Counted from the stretch's first letter, positions 28,027 through 37,139 are shown. The stretch is DNA of 64,000 nucleotides from Phycisphaerales bacterium (GCA_020849615.1 JADLFW010000010.1:1-64000), one strand, 5' to 3'. Numbers and translations: made by a program. The notes: generated by a model from the letters alone, not told the origin.

Positions 28027-28451
28027 GGCGACCGCTCCGTGGCCAGCCGCACGCTGGCCAGGCCCGTGCGGCGGCAGGCTTCGATGACCGGGGCGATGGC
28101 CCCGTAGTCCAGCGAGCGGTCGGCGCGGAGCTGGATGTTCAGGCCCGGCGTCGCGGCGAGCTGGGCCTTGAGCACGTTCTCGAGGTCGGCCTCGGCGACG
28201 GGCATGTCACCGACGAGGATCCTGGGGCGGGCCTGGCCCGGGTCCAGCGGCATGATGTTGATCACGATCGCTCGCTCGGAGCCCTCGGGGGCGCCGATGC
28301 CGGCATCGGGGAGCTGGATGCGCGCCTGGCGGTCGGCCGCGAGCTTGCCGACGATCAGGTAGAAGACGATCAGGCACATGACGACATCGATCAACGGCGT
28401 GACGTTGATCTTGCCGACGGGCTGCTGGGTATGGAGGATTCGGCGTCGCAT
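28023..28451 (-). CDS. ExbD/TolR-family proton-channel subunit (first copy)
   Basis: 142 residues. 'GKINVTPLIDVVMCLIVFYLI' holds the conserved Asp in the membrane helix, and the periplasmic domain ends 'VIEACRRTGLASVRLAT'. It differs clearly from the second copy, so the channel may be heteromeric, as seen in several two-ExbD systems. It is coupled to the next gene by ATGA overlap and lies 27 bases downstream of the TolQ/ExbB gene. Confidence 0.92.
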   Translation of the reverse strand: MRRRILHTQQPVGKINVTPLIDVVMCLIVFYLIVGKLAADRQARIQLPDAGIGAPEGSERAIVINIMPLDPGQARPRILVGDMPVAEADLENVLKAQLAATPGLNIQLRADRSLDYGAIAPVIEACRRTGLASVRLATERSP

Positions 28452-28478
28452 GCGCGGGGCGGGTTGCGGGCCCGGAGA

Positions 28479-29252
28479 TCAGTCGCGGGAGGCTTCGGTG
28501 GCCCGGCGGGCCGGCTTGTCGGCGGGGAGCTCCTCGGGGATCTGCTCGACCAGGCGTCCGCACAGCACCATGCCGCGCGTGCACAGGCGGTCGACCTTCG
28601 AGCGGTAGAGCCCGAAGAAGAGCAGGCAGGGGATCGCCAGGCACAGGCCCAGCAGCGTGTGAAAGAGGGCCTTGGAGATGCCCAGCGAAAGATCGGACGG
28701 GCCGGCCTGGCCGCCCGTCTCTCCCAGCGAGGTGAACGCCAGGATCATGCCCCACACGGTGCCGGCCAGCCCGATGAGCGGACCGAGGTTGCCGATGATG
28801 TTCAGGAGCTCGATCTTGCGGAACCACCGGGCCGATTCCTCGGAGGCCGCCAGCTCCGCGGCCTCGTGGATCGACTGGTGGCTGCCGCCCGACTTGAACG
28901 CCGCATCCAGCACGCGGCCCACGAACGAGCTGTCCCGGGTCACGAACTCCTTCAGGTCATCCCAGCGGCGGCCCCGGGCCAGGTCGTCGATGGTGTCGAG
29001 CGACCGCCGCGGCAGGATGCGCGAGGTGCGGATGTCGATCGCGCAGCTGATGATCACGGCCACCGCGACGACCGAGCCCGTGACCAGCAGCACCGTGAAG
29101 ATGTCGAACGACTGCCGGAACAGCGACCACAGCCCCATCGCGGGGGCATCGGCCGCCCGGGCCTGCGCGGCCAGGGCGAGCACCAGGAGCAGAGCGCCCG
29201 CGGGGGCGGTGCGGAATCGGCGGATGAGCGGGCGTGACAATCGTGAAAGCAT
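28479..29252 (-). CDS. MotA/TolQ/ExbB-family proton channel
   Basis: 257 residues. A cleavable signal-like N-terminus ('LLLVLALAAQARA') is followed by a first helix (about 50-72), a cytoplasmic segment, and the paired pore helices 'IIGNLGPLIGLAGTVWGMILAF' and 'ISKALFHTLLGLCLAIPCLLFF', which are diagnostic. First gene of the operon with two ExbD-type partners. No TonB gene is adjacent, so the process it powers cannot be named. Confidence 0.92.
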   Translation of the reverse strand: MLSRLSRPLIRRFRTAPAGALLLVLALAAQARAADAPAMGLWSLFRQSFDIFTVLLVTGSVVAVAVIISCAIDIRTSRILPRRSLDTIDDLARGRRWDDLKEFVTRDSSFVGRVLDAAFKSGGSHQSIHEAAELAASEESARWFRKIELLNIIGNLGPLIGLAGTVWGMILAFTSLGETGGQAGPSDLSLGISKALFHTLLGLCLAIPCLLFFGLYRSKVDRLCTRGMVLCGRLVEQIPEELPADKPARRATEASRD

Positions 29253-29261
29253 GGGCCGATT

Positions 29262-29939
29262 CTATTGCGGCCCGGCCGAGGCGGCGTCGTCATCGGGCGT
29301 GATCTCCCGGCTGACCGTGTACGCGCCCGTGAACCACTTGTTCAGGTCGGCCAGCCGGGCCCGTTCATCAAAGAACGGGTAGGTCGCCGCCGTGGGTGAA
29401 ACCCAGCGCCCGGTGGTCCGGCAGAGCGTGGGCTCCCGCTCGATGAAATGCGCGGCGTTCGCGCGGGCCGACCACGATTCCGGCAGCTCGATCGTCACTT
29501 TCCGCGATGCGGGCCCGGCGGGGTCGAGGCGGATCTTCACCACGCGGTCGCCGGAGGGAGCTGCTTCACCCAGCCGGTCGGGCCATTCGATGAGCGCGAC
29601 AATGTGGTCGTGGGCGCGCCCGGCGGGGTCGAAGAACCGGTCCCAGCCGAGGGCATCGAGGTCATCGCCGCCCGTGAGTCGGTAGGCATCGATGTGGATG
29701 ATCTGCGCTCCCGATGGTGCCGGGAGCGGGTACTGGTTGACCACGACGAAGGTGGGGCTCGAGACCAGGCGGGGGTCCGCGCCCCTGGCTTCGGCGACCG
29801 CACGGGTGAAGAACGTCTTGCCGGCGCCGAGCGGGCCCGTCAGCAGCACGGTGTCGCCCGGCATCAGGACATCGGCCAGCCCGCGGGCGAGGGCCGCGGT
29901 GGCTTCAGGAGTTGGGCAAACTCGGGTGATCGAGGGCAT
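29262..29939 (-). CDS. tsaE: tRNA t6A synthesis ATPase TsaE with C-terminal extension
   Basis: 225 residues from ATG 29939. The P-loop 'LLTGPLGAGKTFFTRAVAE' (near 33-48), 'SPTFVVVNQYP', 'IIHIDAYRL' and 'ALIEWPDRLGEAAP' define TsaE/YjeE, needed for N6-threonylcarbamoyl-adenosine at tRNA position 37. Typical TsaE is about 150 residues; here some 70 extra residues follow the core, with 'CRTTGRWVSPTAATYPFFDERARLADLNKWF' as an ordered-looking block (shown only as a description of its key Trp/Phe/Arg content). It lies just downstream of thiL. Confidence 0.9.
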   Translation of the reverse strand: MPSITRVCPTPEATAALARGLADVLMPGDTVLLTGPLGAGKTFFTRAVAEARGADPRLVSSPTFVVVNQYPLPAPSGAQIIHIDAYRLTGGDDLDALGWDRFFDPAGRAHDHIVALIEWPDRLGEAAPSGDRVVKIRLDPAGPASRKVTIELPESWSARANAAHFIEREPTLCRTTGRWVSPTAATYPFFDERARLADLNKWFTGAYTVSREITPDDDAASAGPQ

Positions 29940-29986
29940 CCCGGCAACCGTAGGAGAGAACGGGCCGCGGCCGCGTTCAATCTTCC

Positions 29987-30940
29987 TTAGCGATGATCCC
30001 AGCCCAGCCCGGAGGCGTCGATCAACGTGCTCCCATCGCGGATGAAGCACCCCGAGCCGGCGATCAGCATGCCAATCCGGATGATGGGCGTGCCCGTCGC
30101 CGGGCAACTCGCTGGAGGTGCTGCGCCGGGCCCGAGGGCGAACAGGAGTTCGTGATCCTCGCCATCGGAGGCGGCCCGTCGCCAGTCGGGGGCTTCCGCA
30201 TGGCGGGGGATTGCTGCCGCTTCGATTTCGATCCGCACGCCGGACGCCTTCGCGAGCCGCCCGGCATCGCGGCCGAGACCATCCGAGACATCCATCATGG
30301 CCCGGAGCTGATCGCCGAAGGTGTCGCACAGCCACCTGGCTTCCTGCAGTCGCGGCTCGAAGGTGAGGTGCCGGCCCAGCCCGGTCGCGGGGTCGAGCGA
30401 GCCGCCCAGCGCGCCGGTGACGTAGAGCGAATCACCCGCGCGGGCCCCCGACCGCAGCACGGGCCCGCGATGCTCGTGCGGCAGGCCGATCACCGAAACG
30501 CTCAGCACAAGCCCCCCTTCGAGCCTTTGTGCCCCCGCCGCTTCTGCCTTCCAGCTCGCGATATCGCCCCCGACCAGCGGGCAGCCCCAGTGACGGGCCC
30601 ACTTCGACATGGCATCGAACAGGTCATCTGCGTAGATGCATTCTGGCGGGAGCGTGGCGGCGGCGAGCGCGGCGACGGGGCGGCCGCCCGCGGCGGCGAT
30701 GTCGGAGATGGCCCGCGCGATGGACTTGCGGGCGATGAGGTCGAGCGGAGTCGCCGAACCAGCCGGGCCGCGGAAGTGCGTGCCTTCGACAAGCTGATCG
30801 ACCTTGAGGAGGATCGAATCGCCCTTGGGAAGGGCGATGACCGCGCAGTCATGGCCGGGCCCGGCGAGGATGTACGGGAACTCGCGGGCGAGGCCGGCGG
30901 ATCGGCCGTAGATGTGCGAGAGCAGGTCGGACTCGCGCAT
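29987..30940 (-). CDS. thiL: Thiamine-monophosphate kinase
   Basis: 317 residues from ATG 30940 ('MRESDLLSHIYG', close to the usual opening). 'GHDCAVI' near 30, 'KVDQLVEGTHF', 'AISDIAAAGG', 'MMDVSDGLGRDAGRLA' and 'DGEDHELLFAL' are the metal/ATP-binding signatures of ThiL/PurM-fold kinases. It phosphorylates thiamine phosphate to thiamine diphosphate in the cytoplasm. No TPP riboswitch is visible in the 40 bases upstream. Confidence 0.94.
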   Translation of the reverse strand: MRESDLLSHIYGRSAGLAREFPYILAGPGHDCAVIALPKGDSILLKVDQLVEGTHFRGPAGSATPLDLIARKSIARAISDIAAAGGRPVAALAAATLPPECIYADDLFDAMSKWARHWGCPLVGGDIASWKAEAAGAQRLEGGLVLSVSVIGLPHEHRGPVLRSGARAGDSLYVTGALGGSLDPATGLGRHLTFEPRLQEARWLCDTFGDQLRAMMDVSDGLGRDAGRLAKASGVRIEIEAAAIPRHAEAPDWRRAASDGEDHELLFALGPGAAPPASCPATGTPIIRIGMLIAGSGCFIRDGSTLIDASGLGWDHR

Positions 30941-30980
30941 GGTCAAGGGTAGCGATGAGCCCGATGGCTCGGCACGCAAC

Positions 30981-31733
30981 TCAATGGGGCAGCGGCCTTA
31001 CCCAGATATTGCGGTACGCCACGCGGTTGCCGTGGTCCTGCAGGTAGAGCGGGCCATCGCCCGGCTCTTCCTTGAAGGGCGCGTACCCGGTCGGGCCATC
31101 CAGCTCGACATCGTCGTGGATCAGGATGCTGTTGTGCAGCACCGTGGCCCGGGCCTTGGCGGTGCGCTGTCCTTTGTCATCGAAGCGCGGGGCGTGGAAG
31201 ATGATGTCGTAGGCCTGCCACTCGCCGGGCTGGCGGCAGGCGTTGACGAGCGGGACATGCTGCTTGTAGAACGCGCCGCATTGGCCATCGGGGTAGGTCT
31301 CGTTCTTGTACGAATCGAGGACCTGGACCTCGTAGCGGCCCTGGATGTAGACGCCCGAGTTGCCGCGCTCCTGGCCCGTCTTGCCGGCGTCGGCATCCTC
31401 CTTGGGCGTCAGGAACTCGATGTGGATCTGGCAGTCGCCGAACTTCTGCCTGGTGATGATGGAGCCCCCGCCCGGCTTGACGGCCATCGGACTGCCGATC
31501 TGGCCCGTCACGCCCCACGTGATCGGCTTGCCCTCCATCGTGCTCCAGGCATCGGAGTTGGTGCCGTCAAAGAGGGAGATGGCATCGGAGGGCGCGGTGG
31601 TGGAAGCGCCGGGCCCGGGCGAAACGACGCGGGGCGCGGTGGCGGGGGTTGGCGGGGCGGGGACAGGGGAGGGGACGGGTGAGGCGGGCTGGGCCTGCAT
31701 CACGGCGAGCACGGCAAAGATCATGGGCTGCAT
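30981..31733 (-). CDS. Secreted DUF1080 protein (3-keto-disaccharide hydrolase type)
   Basis: 250 residues; start chosen at ATG 31733 directly after a GTG, with ATG 31724 also possible. A short signal and a Pro/Ala/Ser linker (to about 50) are followed by 'ISLFDGTNSDAWSTMEGKPITW', 'CQIHIEFLTP', 'NSGVYIQGRYEVQVLDS', 'CGAFYKQHVPLVNACRQPGEWQAYDIIF' and the ending 'GDGPLYLQDHGNRVAYRNIWVRPL', the strongly conserved end of the DUF1080 family. Members have a concanavalin-like fold; some cleave 3-keto-glycosides. Exported sugar hydrolysis is likely. Confidence 0.9.
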   Translation of the reverse strand: MQPMIFAVLAVMQAQPASPVPSPVPAPPTPATAPRVVSPGPGASTTAPSDAISLFDGTNSDAWSTMEGKPITWGVTGQIGSPMAVKPGGGSIITRQKFGDCQIHIEFLTPKEDADAGKTGQERGNSGVYIQGRYEVQVLDSYKNETYPDGQCGAFYKQHVPLVNACRQPGEWQAYDIIFHAPRFDDKGQRTAKARATVLHNSILIHDDVELDGPTGYAPFKEEPGDGPLYLQDHGNRVAYRNIWVRPLPH

Positions 31734-31767
31734 CACGGTTGAATCTCCAGTCTGCGATTATGCGCCG

Positions 31768-32820
31768 TCATTCGCCGGGGGGCGCGGGCGGGTGGTAGCC
31801 ATCGACCATGCGGGAGACCGCTTCATCGCGGGTGAGCGTCCCCGCGATGTACCCGGCCCACACCGGGCGGACGGCCTCGGCCGCGGGCTTGACGCGGTCG
31901 TAGTACCCGCCGGTGATGCCGTAGTCCTGGTGCTGCGGATCGATCACGCGGCGGATCGTCGCTGCCGCCTGCACGAAGATGACCGTGTGCGGCACCTCAC
32001 GCCACCCCGGCGAGGGGCGCAAGCCATCTCCGCGCAGCCGGGCCCGGAGGTCGTTCAGCACGGTCGGCTGCTCCGTTGATGCAACATCGATCGCGTGCAG
32101 CGATTCGTGCAGCACCGCTTCATCCAGCGCGGTCCCCCGGTGGGCCGAGACATCGACGATGCACACCGCGCCGCCGCGCGTCCGGTACGTGATGCCGCCG
32201 GGCGGGGGCGCATGCACAACGAGGTACACCGGGATCTCGATGACGGGGTCGGTAATGCCCAGCTTCGACGTCGCATCGGCCACGCACTCGGCCTCTTTGG
32301 CGAGCAGCGATGTGCGCAGGTGCGCGGACGCCGCATTGAGCGTCTGCTGATGCGCGGGCCAGACCTTCTCCAGGAACGCCGGCTCGACGGCGGCCAGCGC
32401 CTCGATGAGGTCCTTGGGGCCCGGCGTCGGTTCGGCTTGCCGGGCGTTGGGGCGATCGGCCGCCAGACGGACAGCACCGGCCCAGGCCCGGGCCTGCTCG
32501 ACGTCGGTGCAGCCCGCGAGCCCGCCGTCGATGAGCGCCCAGGCCCGGTCGCCCGAGTTCTCGCTGATCTTCCGCGCTGTCGCCACCGCGACGTCGAAGC
32601 CCTCGATCGGCGGCGCCTCGGCGTTCCCCGCGGCGGCGGCCCGGACCAGCAGGTGGAGGCTGAGGAAGGGGTTGGTGCGCAAGGCCAGATGGCTGACGGA
32701 GCGCACCGACTCGGCAGGTTCGGCGGGTTTGCTGGGGATGGGCGCGGGCTCGCCGGGCTGGCCCGGCGCCAGCGCCATGATCGCGCCGGCGAACACGGTC
32801 ATTATGATCTGGTGTCGCAC
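31768..32820 (-). CDS. Secreted HExxH protein, unknown
   Basis: 350 residues. GAGGAG five bases before GTG 32820 supports this start, which opens a signal sequence ('IIMTVFAGAIMALA'). A helical middle region (about 50-190) leads to 'IPVYLVVHAPPPGG' and 'ALDEAVLHESLHAIDVA', where HESLH is a zincin-type HExxH motif in a credible helix. 'VPHTVIFVQAAATIRRV' follows. I do not recognise the family; a secreted zinc peptidase is plausible, but the third ligand is not certain. Confidence 0.65.
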   Translation of the reverse strand: MRHQIIMTVFAGAIMALAPGQPGEPAPIPSKPAEPAESVRSVSHLALRTNPFLSLHLLVRAAAAGNAEAPPIEGFDVAVATARKISENSGDRAWALIDGGLAGCTDVEQARAWAGAVRLAADRPNARQAEPTPGPKDLIEALAAVEPAFLEKVWPAHQQTLNAASAHLRTSLLAKEAECVADATSKLGITDPVIEIPVYLVVHAPPPGGITYRTRGGAVCIVDVSAHRGTALDEAVLHESLHAIDVASTEQPTVLNDLRARLRGDGLRPSPGWREVPHTVIFVQAAATIRRVIDPQHQDYGITGGYYDRVKPAAEAVRPVWAGYIAGTLTRDEAVSRMVDGYHPPAPPGE

Positions 32821-32907
32821 ATCAACTCCTCGGGACGGGCCTGCCGGGCTCTGCGAACAACGAGAGCCGCGGCGCACAGCGTACCCGGCCGGGCCCGGGC
32901 GCGATCA

Positions 32908-32937
32908 AGAAAAAACGCCCGGCGCGGGCCGGGCGTT
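32908..32937 (-). terminator. Intrinsic terminator of the FKBP gene
   Basis: Read on the minus strand, AACGCCCGGC-ccg-CGCCGGGCGTT is followed by TTTTTT. It lies 24 bases beyond the stop codon at 32961. Confidence 0.85.
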
Positions 32938-32960
32938 GTCGTCGGGCTGGTCGACAAATC

Positions 32961-33791
32961 TCAGCGCCGCCGCTGCGTCGGCAGATTCCGCATCGCGATC
33001 AGGTCCAGCTCGATCACCATCGGCACCTCCGACGGCCGGGCCGACTGGAGCTGGGGGTTGGCGATGTTCATTTCCTTGGGGATCGAGAGGCGGCGTTTGC
33101 CGCCGACCTTCATCCCTTCGATGCCGAACTGGATCCCCTCAAGCTCGCCCGGGAACCAGATGTAGGGGTTGGCGGCCTCGACCTTCTCGATCTCCTTGCC
33201 ATCCTTGTCCTTGATGGTGTGGGTGGTGACGGCGACGCACTGGCCCGTCGCGGCCTCGCCGGTCCCTTCCTTCAGATCCTCGATCTGCAGCGCATCGACG
33301 AGCTGGATGATGAAGATCAGGTCGGAGTTCGGCGGGATGTCCTCACCCGCGCCGGCGGCGCCGTAGCCCATGGCCGCGGGGACCGTGAGCCGGCGGATGC
33401 CGCCGACTTTCATGCCGGGCACACCCTTCTGCCAACCCTGGATCACGCCGTTGAGCGGGAAGACCAGCGGCTCGCCGCGCTCGAAGGAGGAGTCGAAGAC
33501 CTTGCCGCCTTCCTTGAGCGTGCCGTGATAGTGCGCCACGACCGCCCCGCCCGGCTGCACCTCGTACCCCTCGCCGATCTTCATGTCCTCGATGACGAGC
33601 CCGCCTTCGAGCTCGGTGGTCTTGATGACGGGCATCTCGGGCACGGTGATTCCTTTCGGGGTCGGCGGCGGGGCGGGTGGCTGCACGGCGGTCGTGCCGG
33701 GCTGCGCGGCGGCGCTGCCGCCGGCCGAGTTCTGGGCGAGCGAGCCGGCGGTCAGCCCGGCGGCGATGATGATGGAGAGCACAGCACGCAT
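32961..33791 (-). CDS. Exported FKBP-type prolyl isomerase, two-domain
   Basis: 276 residues. Signal peptide (to about 19) and a Pro/Ala linker (to about 50), then an FKBP domain (about 60-168): 'GGAVVAHYHGTL', 'GKVFDSSFERGEPLVFPL', 'VIQGWQKGVPGMKVGG', 'LTVPAAMGYG' and 'PNSDLIFIIQLVD'. A second, FKBP-like half (about 172-270) keeps 'GIEGMKVGGKRRLSIP' but lacks the aromatic pocket residues, so it is probably inactive or a chaperone part. It folds or isomerises proline bonds in exported proteins. Its own terminator follows. Confidence 0.9.
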   Translation of the reverse strand: MRAVLSIIIAAGLTAGSLAQNSAGGSAAAQPGTTAVQPPAPPPTPKGITVPEMPVIKTTELEGGLVIEDMKIGEGYEVQPGGAVVAHYHGTLKEGGKVFDSSFERGEPLVFPLNGVIQGWQKGVPGMKVGGIRRLTVPAAMGYGAAGAGEDIPPNSDLIFIIQLVDALQIEDLKEGTGEAATGQCVAVTTHTIKDKDGKEIEKVEAANPYIWFPGELEGIQFGIEGMKVGGKRRLSIPKEMNIANPQLQSARPSEVPMVIELDLIAMRNLPTQRRR

Positions 33792-33860
33792 GCAGGGGTC
33801 CTTTGTAAGAGGGGAGCGGGAAGCATAGCGCTGCGACGCGGCGTCCCGGACGGGCCCGGC

Positions 33861-34181
33861 TCAGGCGCGGGGGTTTCGCCGGGCCCAGGGCCTGAGCACG
33901 ATGTGCAGCGGAACAGCGGTGGGCGAGCCGCGCCGAGTCGTCAGCAGCTGGCGTCCGGCCAGGTGCTCCAGCGCGTGCTGCACGGTGCTGCGCGACAGCC
34001 CGGTCGCGTCGGCGATGCGCTGGTGGCTGAGGCGCACGCCCGCGGAGGGGTCGTCGGCGGTGCGGTGCCAGAGCCAGAGATAGACCAGGAACGCCGAGGG
34101 ACGCTGGTCGTGCCCCGCCAGGTCCCGCATGAGCGTGTTGACGATGTACGGGTCCAGGCCCGGCCGGTCGGAGCTTGCCAT
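33861..34181 (-). CDS. Winged-helix DNA-binding protein
   Basis: 106 residues from ATG 34181 ('MASSDRPGLDPYIVNTLMRDL'). 'VRLSHQRIADATGLSRSTVQHALEHLAGRQLL' contains a textbook helix-turn-helix (S-x-x-x-V-Q-x-A-L-x-x-L) and a wing 'TTRRGSPTAVPLHIVLRPW'. It is a small one-domain regulator; its target is unknown. It is divergent from a glyoxalase gene about 160 bases away. TATAGT lies about ten bases before the start on the minus strand and could be a -10 element. Confidence 0.75.
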   Translation of the reverse strand: MASSDRPGLDPYIVNTLMRDLAGHDQRPSAFLVYLWLWHRTADDPSAGVRLSHQRIADATGLSRSTVQHALEHLAGRQLLTTRRGSPTAVPLHIVLRPWARRNPRA

Positions 34182-34338
34182 CCCCGCACTATACCGTTTA
34201 ACACTCAAGCATTCATCGGCGCGATCTTGGCCCGTCCCCCGCGGAAGGGCTCGCGGCGCGGGACTCGGGCGTGTAGCGTGATCCTCGTGCCGGGCCAATC
34301 GCCCGGGCCCGTGTCCCCGCCCGCCAGGAGCCGACCCG

Positions 34339-34701
34339 ATGATCAAGATGCTGAAGTTCGCCGGGATCCCCGTCCGCGACCAGGATGTCGCCCTCGAGTT
34401 CTACACCCAGAAGCTCGGCTTCCTCGTCGTCACCGACAAGCCCATGGGCCCGGGCCAGCGCTGGATCGAGATCAAGCCGCCGCGCGGAGAGACGGGCCTG
34501 GCGCTCTTCACTCCCGAAGGCCACGAGAAGCGCATCGGCGAGTTCCAGGGCCTCTCCTTCAAGTGCGATGATGTCGAGAAGACCTACGAGGAGCTCCGGG
34601 CCGCGGGTGTCGAGTTCGAATCCCCGCCCCAGAAGCAGCCGTGGGGCTCCTACTGCATCTTCAAGGACCCCGATGGCAACAAGTTCGTCCTGGGCTCGTA
34701 A
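34339..34701 (+). CDS. Glyoxalase/VOC-superfamily protein
   Basis: 120 residues. 'MIKMLKFAGIPVRDQDVALEFYTQKLGF' and 'KDPDGNKFVL' are the start and end signatures of a single vicinal-oxygen-chelate domain with paired beta-alpha-beta-beta-beta units. 'GLSFKCDDVEKTYEELRAAGVEFESPP' is the typical second half. Activity is not predictable; many such proteins are dioxygenase- or resistance-like. Confidence 0.88.
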   Translation: MIKMLKFAGIPVRDQDVALEFYTQKLGFLVVTDKPMGPGQRWIEIKPPRGETGLALFTPEGHEKRIGEFQGLSFKCDDVEKTYEELRAAGVEFESPPQKQPWGSYCIFKDPDGNKFVLGS

Positions 34702-34710
34702 TGGGGATGC

Positions 34711-37077
34711 TCACCGCACGGCGGCAGGCTCGCTGCGGACGCTCCGCCCGGCGGCGAGGTCGTGCACCGACCCGCTCGGCATGATGGCCCGGGCCCGCAC
34801 GCCCGCCGGGACCTCGCACTCGAGCGTGAACACCCCGCCGTCGATGCTCCACCGGGAGGCCACCCGCCCGCGCGGGCTCGTGAACTTCGCCTCCGCGGTG
34901 CGGATCGCGTTGGGATTCGCCAGGTCCGCCGGGCCCGGCGGCTGCGGCGCGATCAGGATGTCGGCCCAGCCCACCGAGCCCTCGCGCTGGCGGATCCCCG
35001 CGACGTACGCGAAATGCCACTCCATCAGGTGCCCCAGCATGAAGTGGTTCATGCTGTTTCCCGTGCCGGGCTTGGCATCCCAGCTTTCCGGCAGCGCCGT
35101 CAGCCCGCTCTTCACCATGTACCCGTACCCGCCGCGCTCTTCGCGGTTGTAGATCTTGTGCAGCACATCGCCGCGCCCGTTTTCGGCCAGGGCCCGCACC
35201 AGGAACACCTGCAGCACCTCGCCCGTCGTCTGCTGCCAGCCGCGCGATTCCAGGTCCCTCACGACCTGGTCCAGTACGGCGCCCCGGTCGGCTTCCGGCA
35301 CGAGCCCGATGCACAGCGCAGCGCTGCTCCCCGCCTGGCACGAGCCGTTGTTCCTGAACGTATGCGCTGCGGGGTCGTAGAATGCCGCGATGAAGCGGTC
35401 GCGGATCCGCGCGAAGCCGGCCCGGTGCTTCGCCGCTTCATCCGGCTTCCCGATGACCTCGGCCCAGCGGGCGAGCGTGGATTCGCCCAGCGCCCATACG
35501 GCCGTCGCGGAGAGCTCGTTGGGTGTCCACCGGGATGGGCCATCACCCTTGCCGTGCCCGTAGTCGTACCAGTCGCCCAGGTTGCTCGTGATCAGCCCGT
35601 CCTTGGCTGTCGATGTGAGATAGTCAACATACCGCCGGGCCGAGTCGTACTGCCGCTCCAGGATGGCCCGGTCGCCGTACCACTCGTAGATGTGCCAGGG
35701 CACGAGCACTCCCGCGATGCCCCACTCCGCGGCCTCGTTCCAGTAGCCGTGCGGCGGAACACCGACCAGGTAGTTGGGGCTGTTGGTCGTGATGTGCCCA
35801 TCGGGGAGCTGCGTGTCCGCGATGTCGCGCGAGAGCTTGCCGTACCAGTCCTTGATGTCGAACCGGTACGACATGGCCCGGGCCATGTGCCAATCCTGCT
35901 CCAGCCAGCTGTTCTTCTCGCGGTGCGGGCAGTCGGTCGGGATATGGCTCATGTTGGAGCGGATCGACCAGTCGATCAGCCGGAAGGCGCTGTTGTGCAG
36001 GGGGCTGGAGCTGGTGAACTCGCCGACCTCATCGCACGCGGCCCGGGTGTGCACCAGTTCGATCTTCTCGATCACCGGCAGCCGATCGGGGTTGTCATCG
36101 CGCGCCGCGACCGCCCCCTCGACCTGCACGTACTGCGCGCCCGCGTAGAAGAACAGCGGCTGGTGGGTTTCCGGCGTTTCGGGGCCGCCGCGCAGCGTGT
36201 AGTCCAGCCAGATGTCCTTGTTCGTGCCCCAGGTGTACGTGAACTTCACCCGCCCATCCGGGCCGAGGTACTCGCAGGGCTTGAGCCTGACCTTCGCGCC
36301 CGCCGGCCCGCGCACCGTGAAGCGGACCAGCGCGGAGCAGTTCTGCGGGAAGATGTAGGTCCGTGTGCGGGCATCGGGCCGCTTGATCTCGACTGGCGCG
36401 AAGACCTCGAAGGTCTTGAGCCCGGGCCCATCCAGATCGACCACCCGGCCCGGCGGCGCGGCAACCACCTCGGCCCGGGCCCACTTCGAATCGTCGAAGA
36501 GCGGGGCATCCCAGCCCGTCGGCACGCGGCGGGCATCGAAATCCTCCCCGGCGTAGATGTTCGAGAACATCACAGGCCCGTCCGTCCATTTCCAGCCATC
36601 ATCGCTTACCAGCACAAGTTCACCCGCCGGCGTCACGACCCGGGCCTCGGCCCATAGCAGGTACGGGCGGCCCGCCGAGAAATCGGGCATGGCATCGGTC
36701 TTGGTAAACCGCTGTTCATCGTTCGCCGGGCCCACGCGCCAGAACGAATCGCCCAGCGACACGGCCAGCACGTTCTCCCCGGCCCGGAGGTGCGGCGCCA
36801 GGTCGAACCGCTGCGCATAGATCGTCTTGTCGTACTGCGACCAGGACTGGTTGATCACCGTGTCGCCGACGACCCGCCCGTTGCAGCGCAGTTCGTAGTG
36901 CCCCAGCCCGATGATGCGGATCTCGGCCTTGGCGGGCTGCTCATCGAGCGTGAACGATCGGCGCAGGATCGGGCAGGGCTGCCCGGGCCCGGCGGTAGTG
37001 GGGGTGGGGGCGATCCAGCGCGGGGTGGGGTCGGCGGTGAAGAACGCGAGGAGCACGGCGAGCAGGGGAAGGGGCAT
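34711..37077 (-). CDS. Secreted alpha-L-rhamnosidase, GH78
   Basis: 788 residues. A signal peptide (MPLPLLAVLLAFFTA) is followed by N-terminal carbohydrate-binding beta domains ('LGHYELRCNGRVVGD', 'AGENVLAVSLGDSFW'). The catalytic (alpha/alpha)6 domain (about 350-690) has the family marker 'DCPHREKNSWLEQDWH', acidic residues in 'AAEWGIAGVLVPWHIYEWYGD', and 'GDWYDYG'. The C-terminal 'GGYGYMVKSGLTALPESWD' and 'NHFMLGHLMEWHF' agree with GH78. It releases rhamnose from plant or algal glycans outside the cell. Confidence 0.92.
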   Translation of the reverse strand: MPLPLLAVLLAFFTADPTPRWIAPTPTTAGPGQPCPILRRSFTLDEQPAKAEIRIIGLGHYELRCNGRVVGDTVINQSWSQYDKTIYAQRFDLAPHLRAGENVLAVSLGDSFWRVGPANDEQRFTKTDAMPDFSAGRPYLLWAEARVVTPAGELVLVSDDGWKWTDGPVMFSNIYAGEDFDARRVPTGWDAPLFDDSKWARAEVVAAPPGRVVDLDGPGLKTFEVFAPVEIKRPDARTRTYIFPQNCSALVRFTVRGPAGAKVRLKPCEYLGPDGRVKFTYTWGTNKDIWLDYTLRGGPETPETHQPLFFYAGAQYVQVEGAVAARDDNPDRLPVIEKIELVHTRAACDEVGEFTSSSPLHNSAFRLIDWSIRSNMSHIPTDCPHREKNSWLEQDWHMARAMSYRFDIKDWYGKLSRDIADTQLPDGHITTNSPNYLVGVPPHGYWNEAAEWGIAGVLVPWHIYEWYGDRAILERQYDSARRYVDYLTSTAKDGLITSNLGDWYDYGHGKGDGPSRWTPNELSATAVWALGESTLARWAEVIGKPDEAAKHRAGFARIRDRFIAAFYDPAAHTFRNNGSCQAGSSAALCIGLVPEADRGAVLDQVVRDLESRGWQQTTGEVLQVFLVRALAENGRGDVLHKIYNREERGGYGYMVKSGLTALPESWDAKPGTGNSMNHFMLGHLMEWHFAYVAGIRQREGSVGWADILIAPQPPGPADLANPNAIRTAEAKFTSPRGRVASRWSIDGGVFTLECEVPAGVRARAIMPSGSVHDLAAGRSVRSEPAAVR

Positions 37078-37110
37078 GGCGCCAGCTTACCGCTCCGGCC
37101 GGCGCATGAA

Positions 37111-37139
37111 AAAGCCCGGGGCAGGTGCCCCGGGCTCTG
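37111..37139 (-). terminator. Intrinsic terminator
   Basis: On the minus strand AGCCCGGGGC-acct-GCCCCGGGCT is followed by TTTTTC. It serves the gene ending at 37163. Confidence 0.82.

Noticed and set aside
30941-30980. TPP riboswitch before thiL
   Set aside because: The gap is 40 bases and lacks the conserved core.
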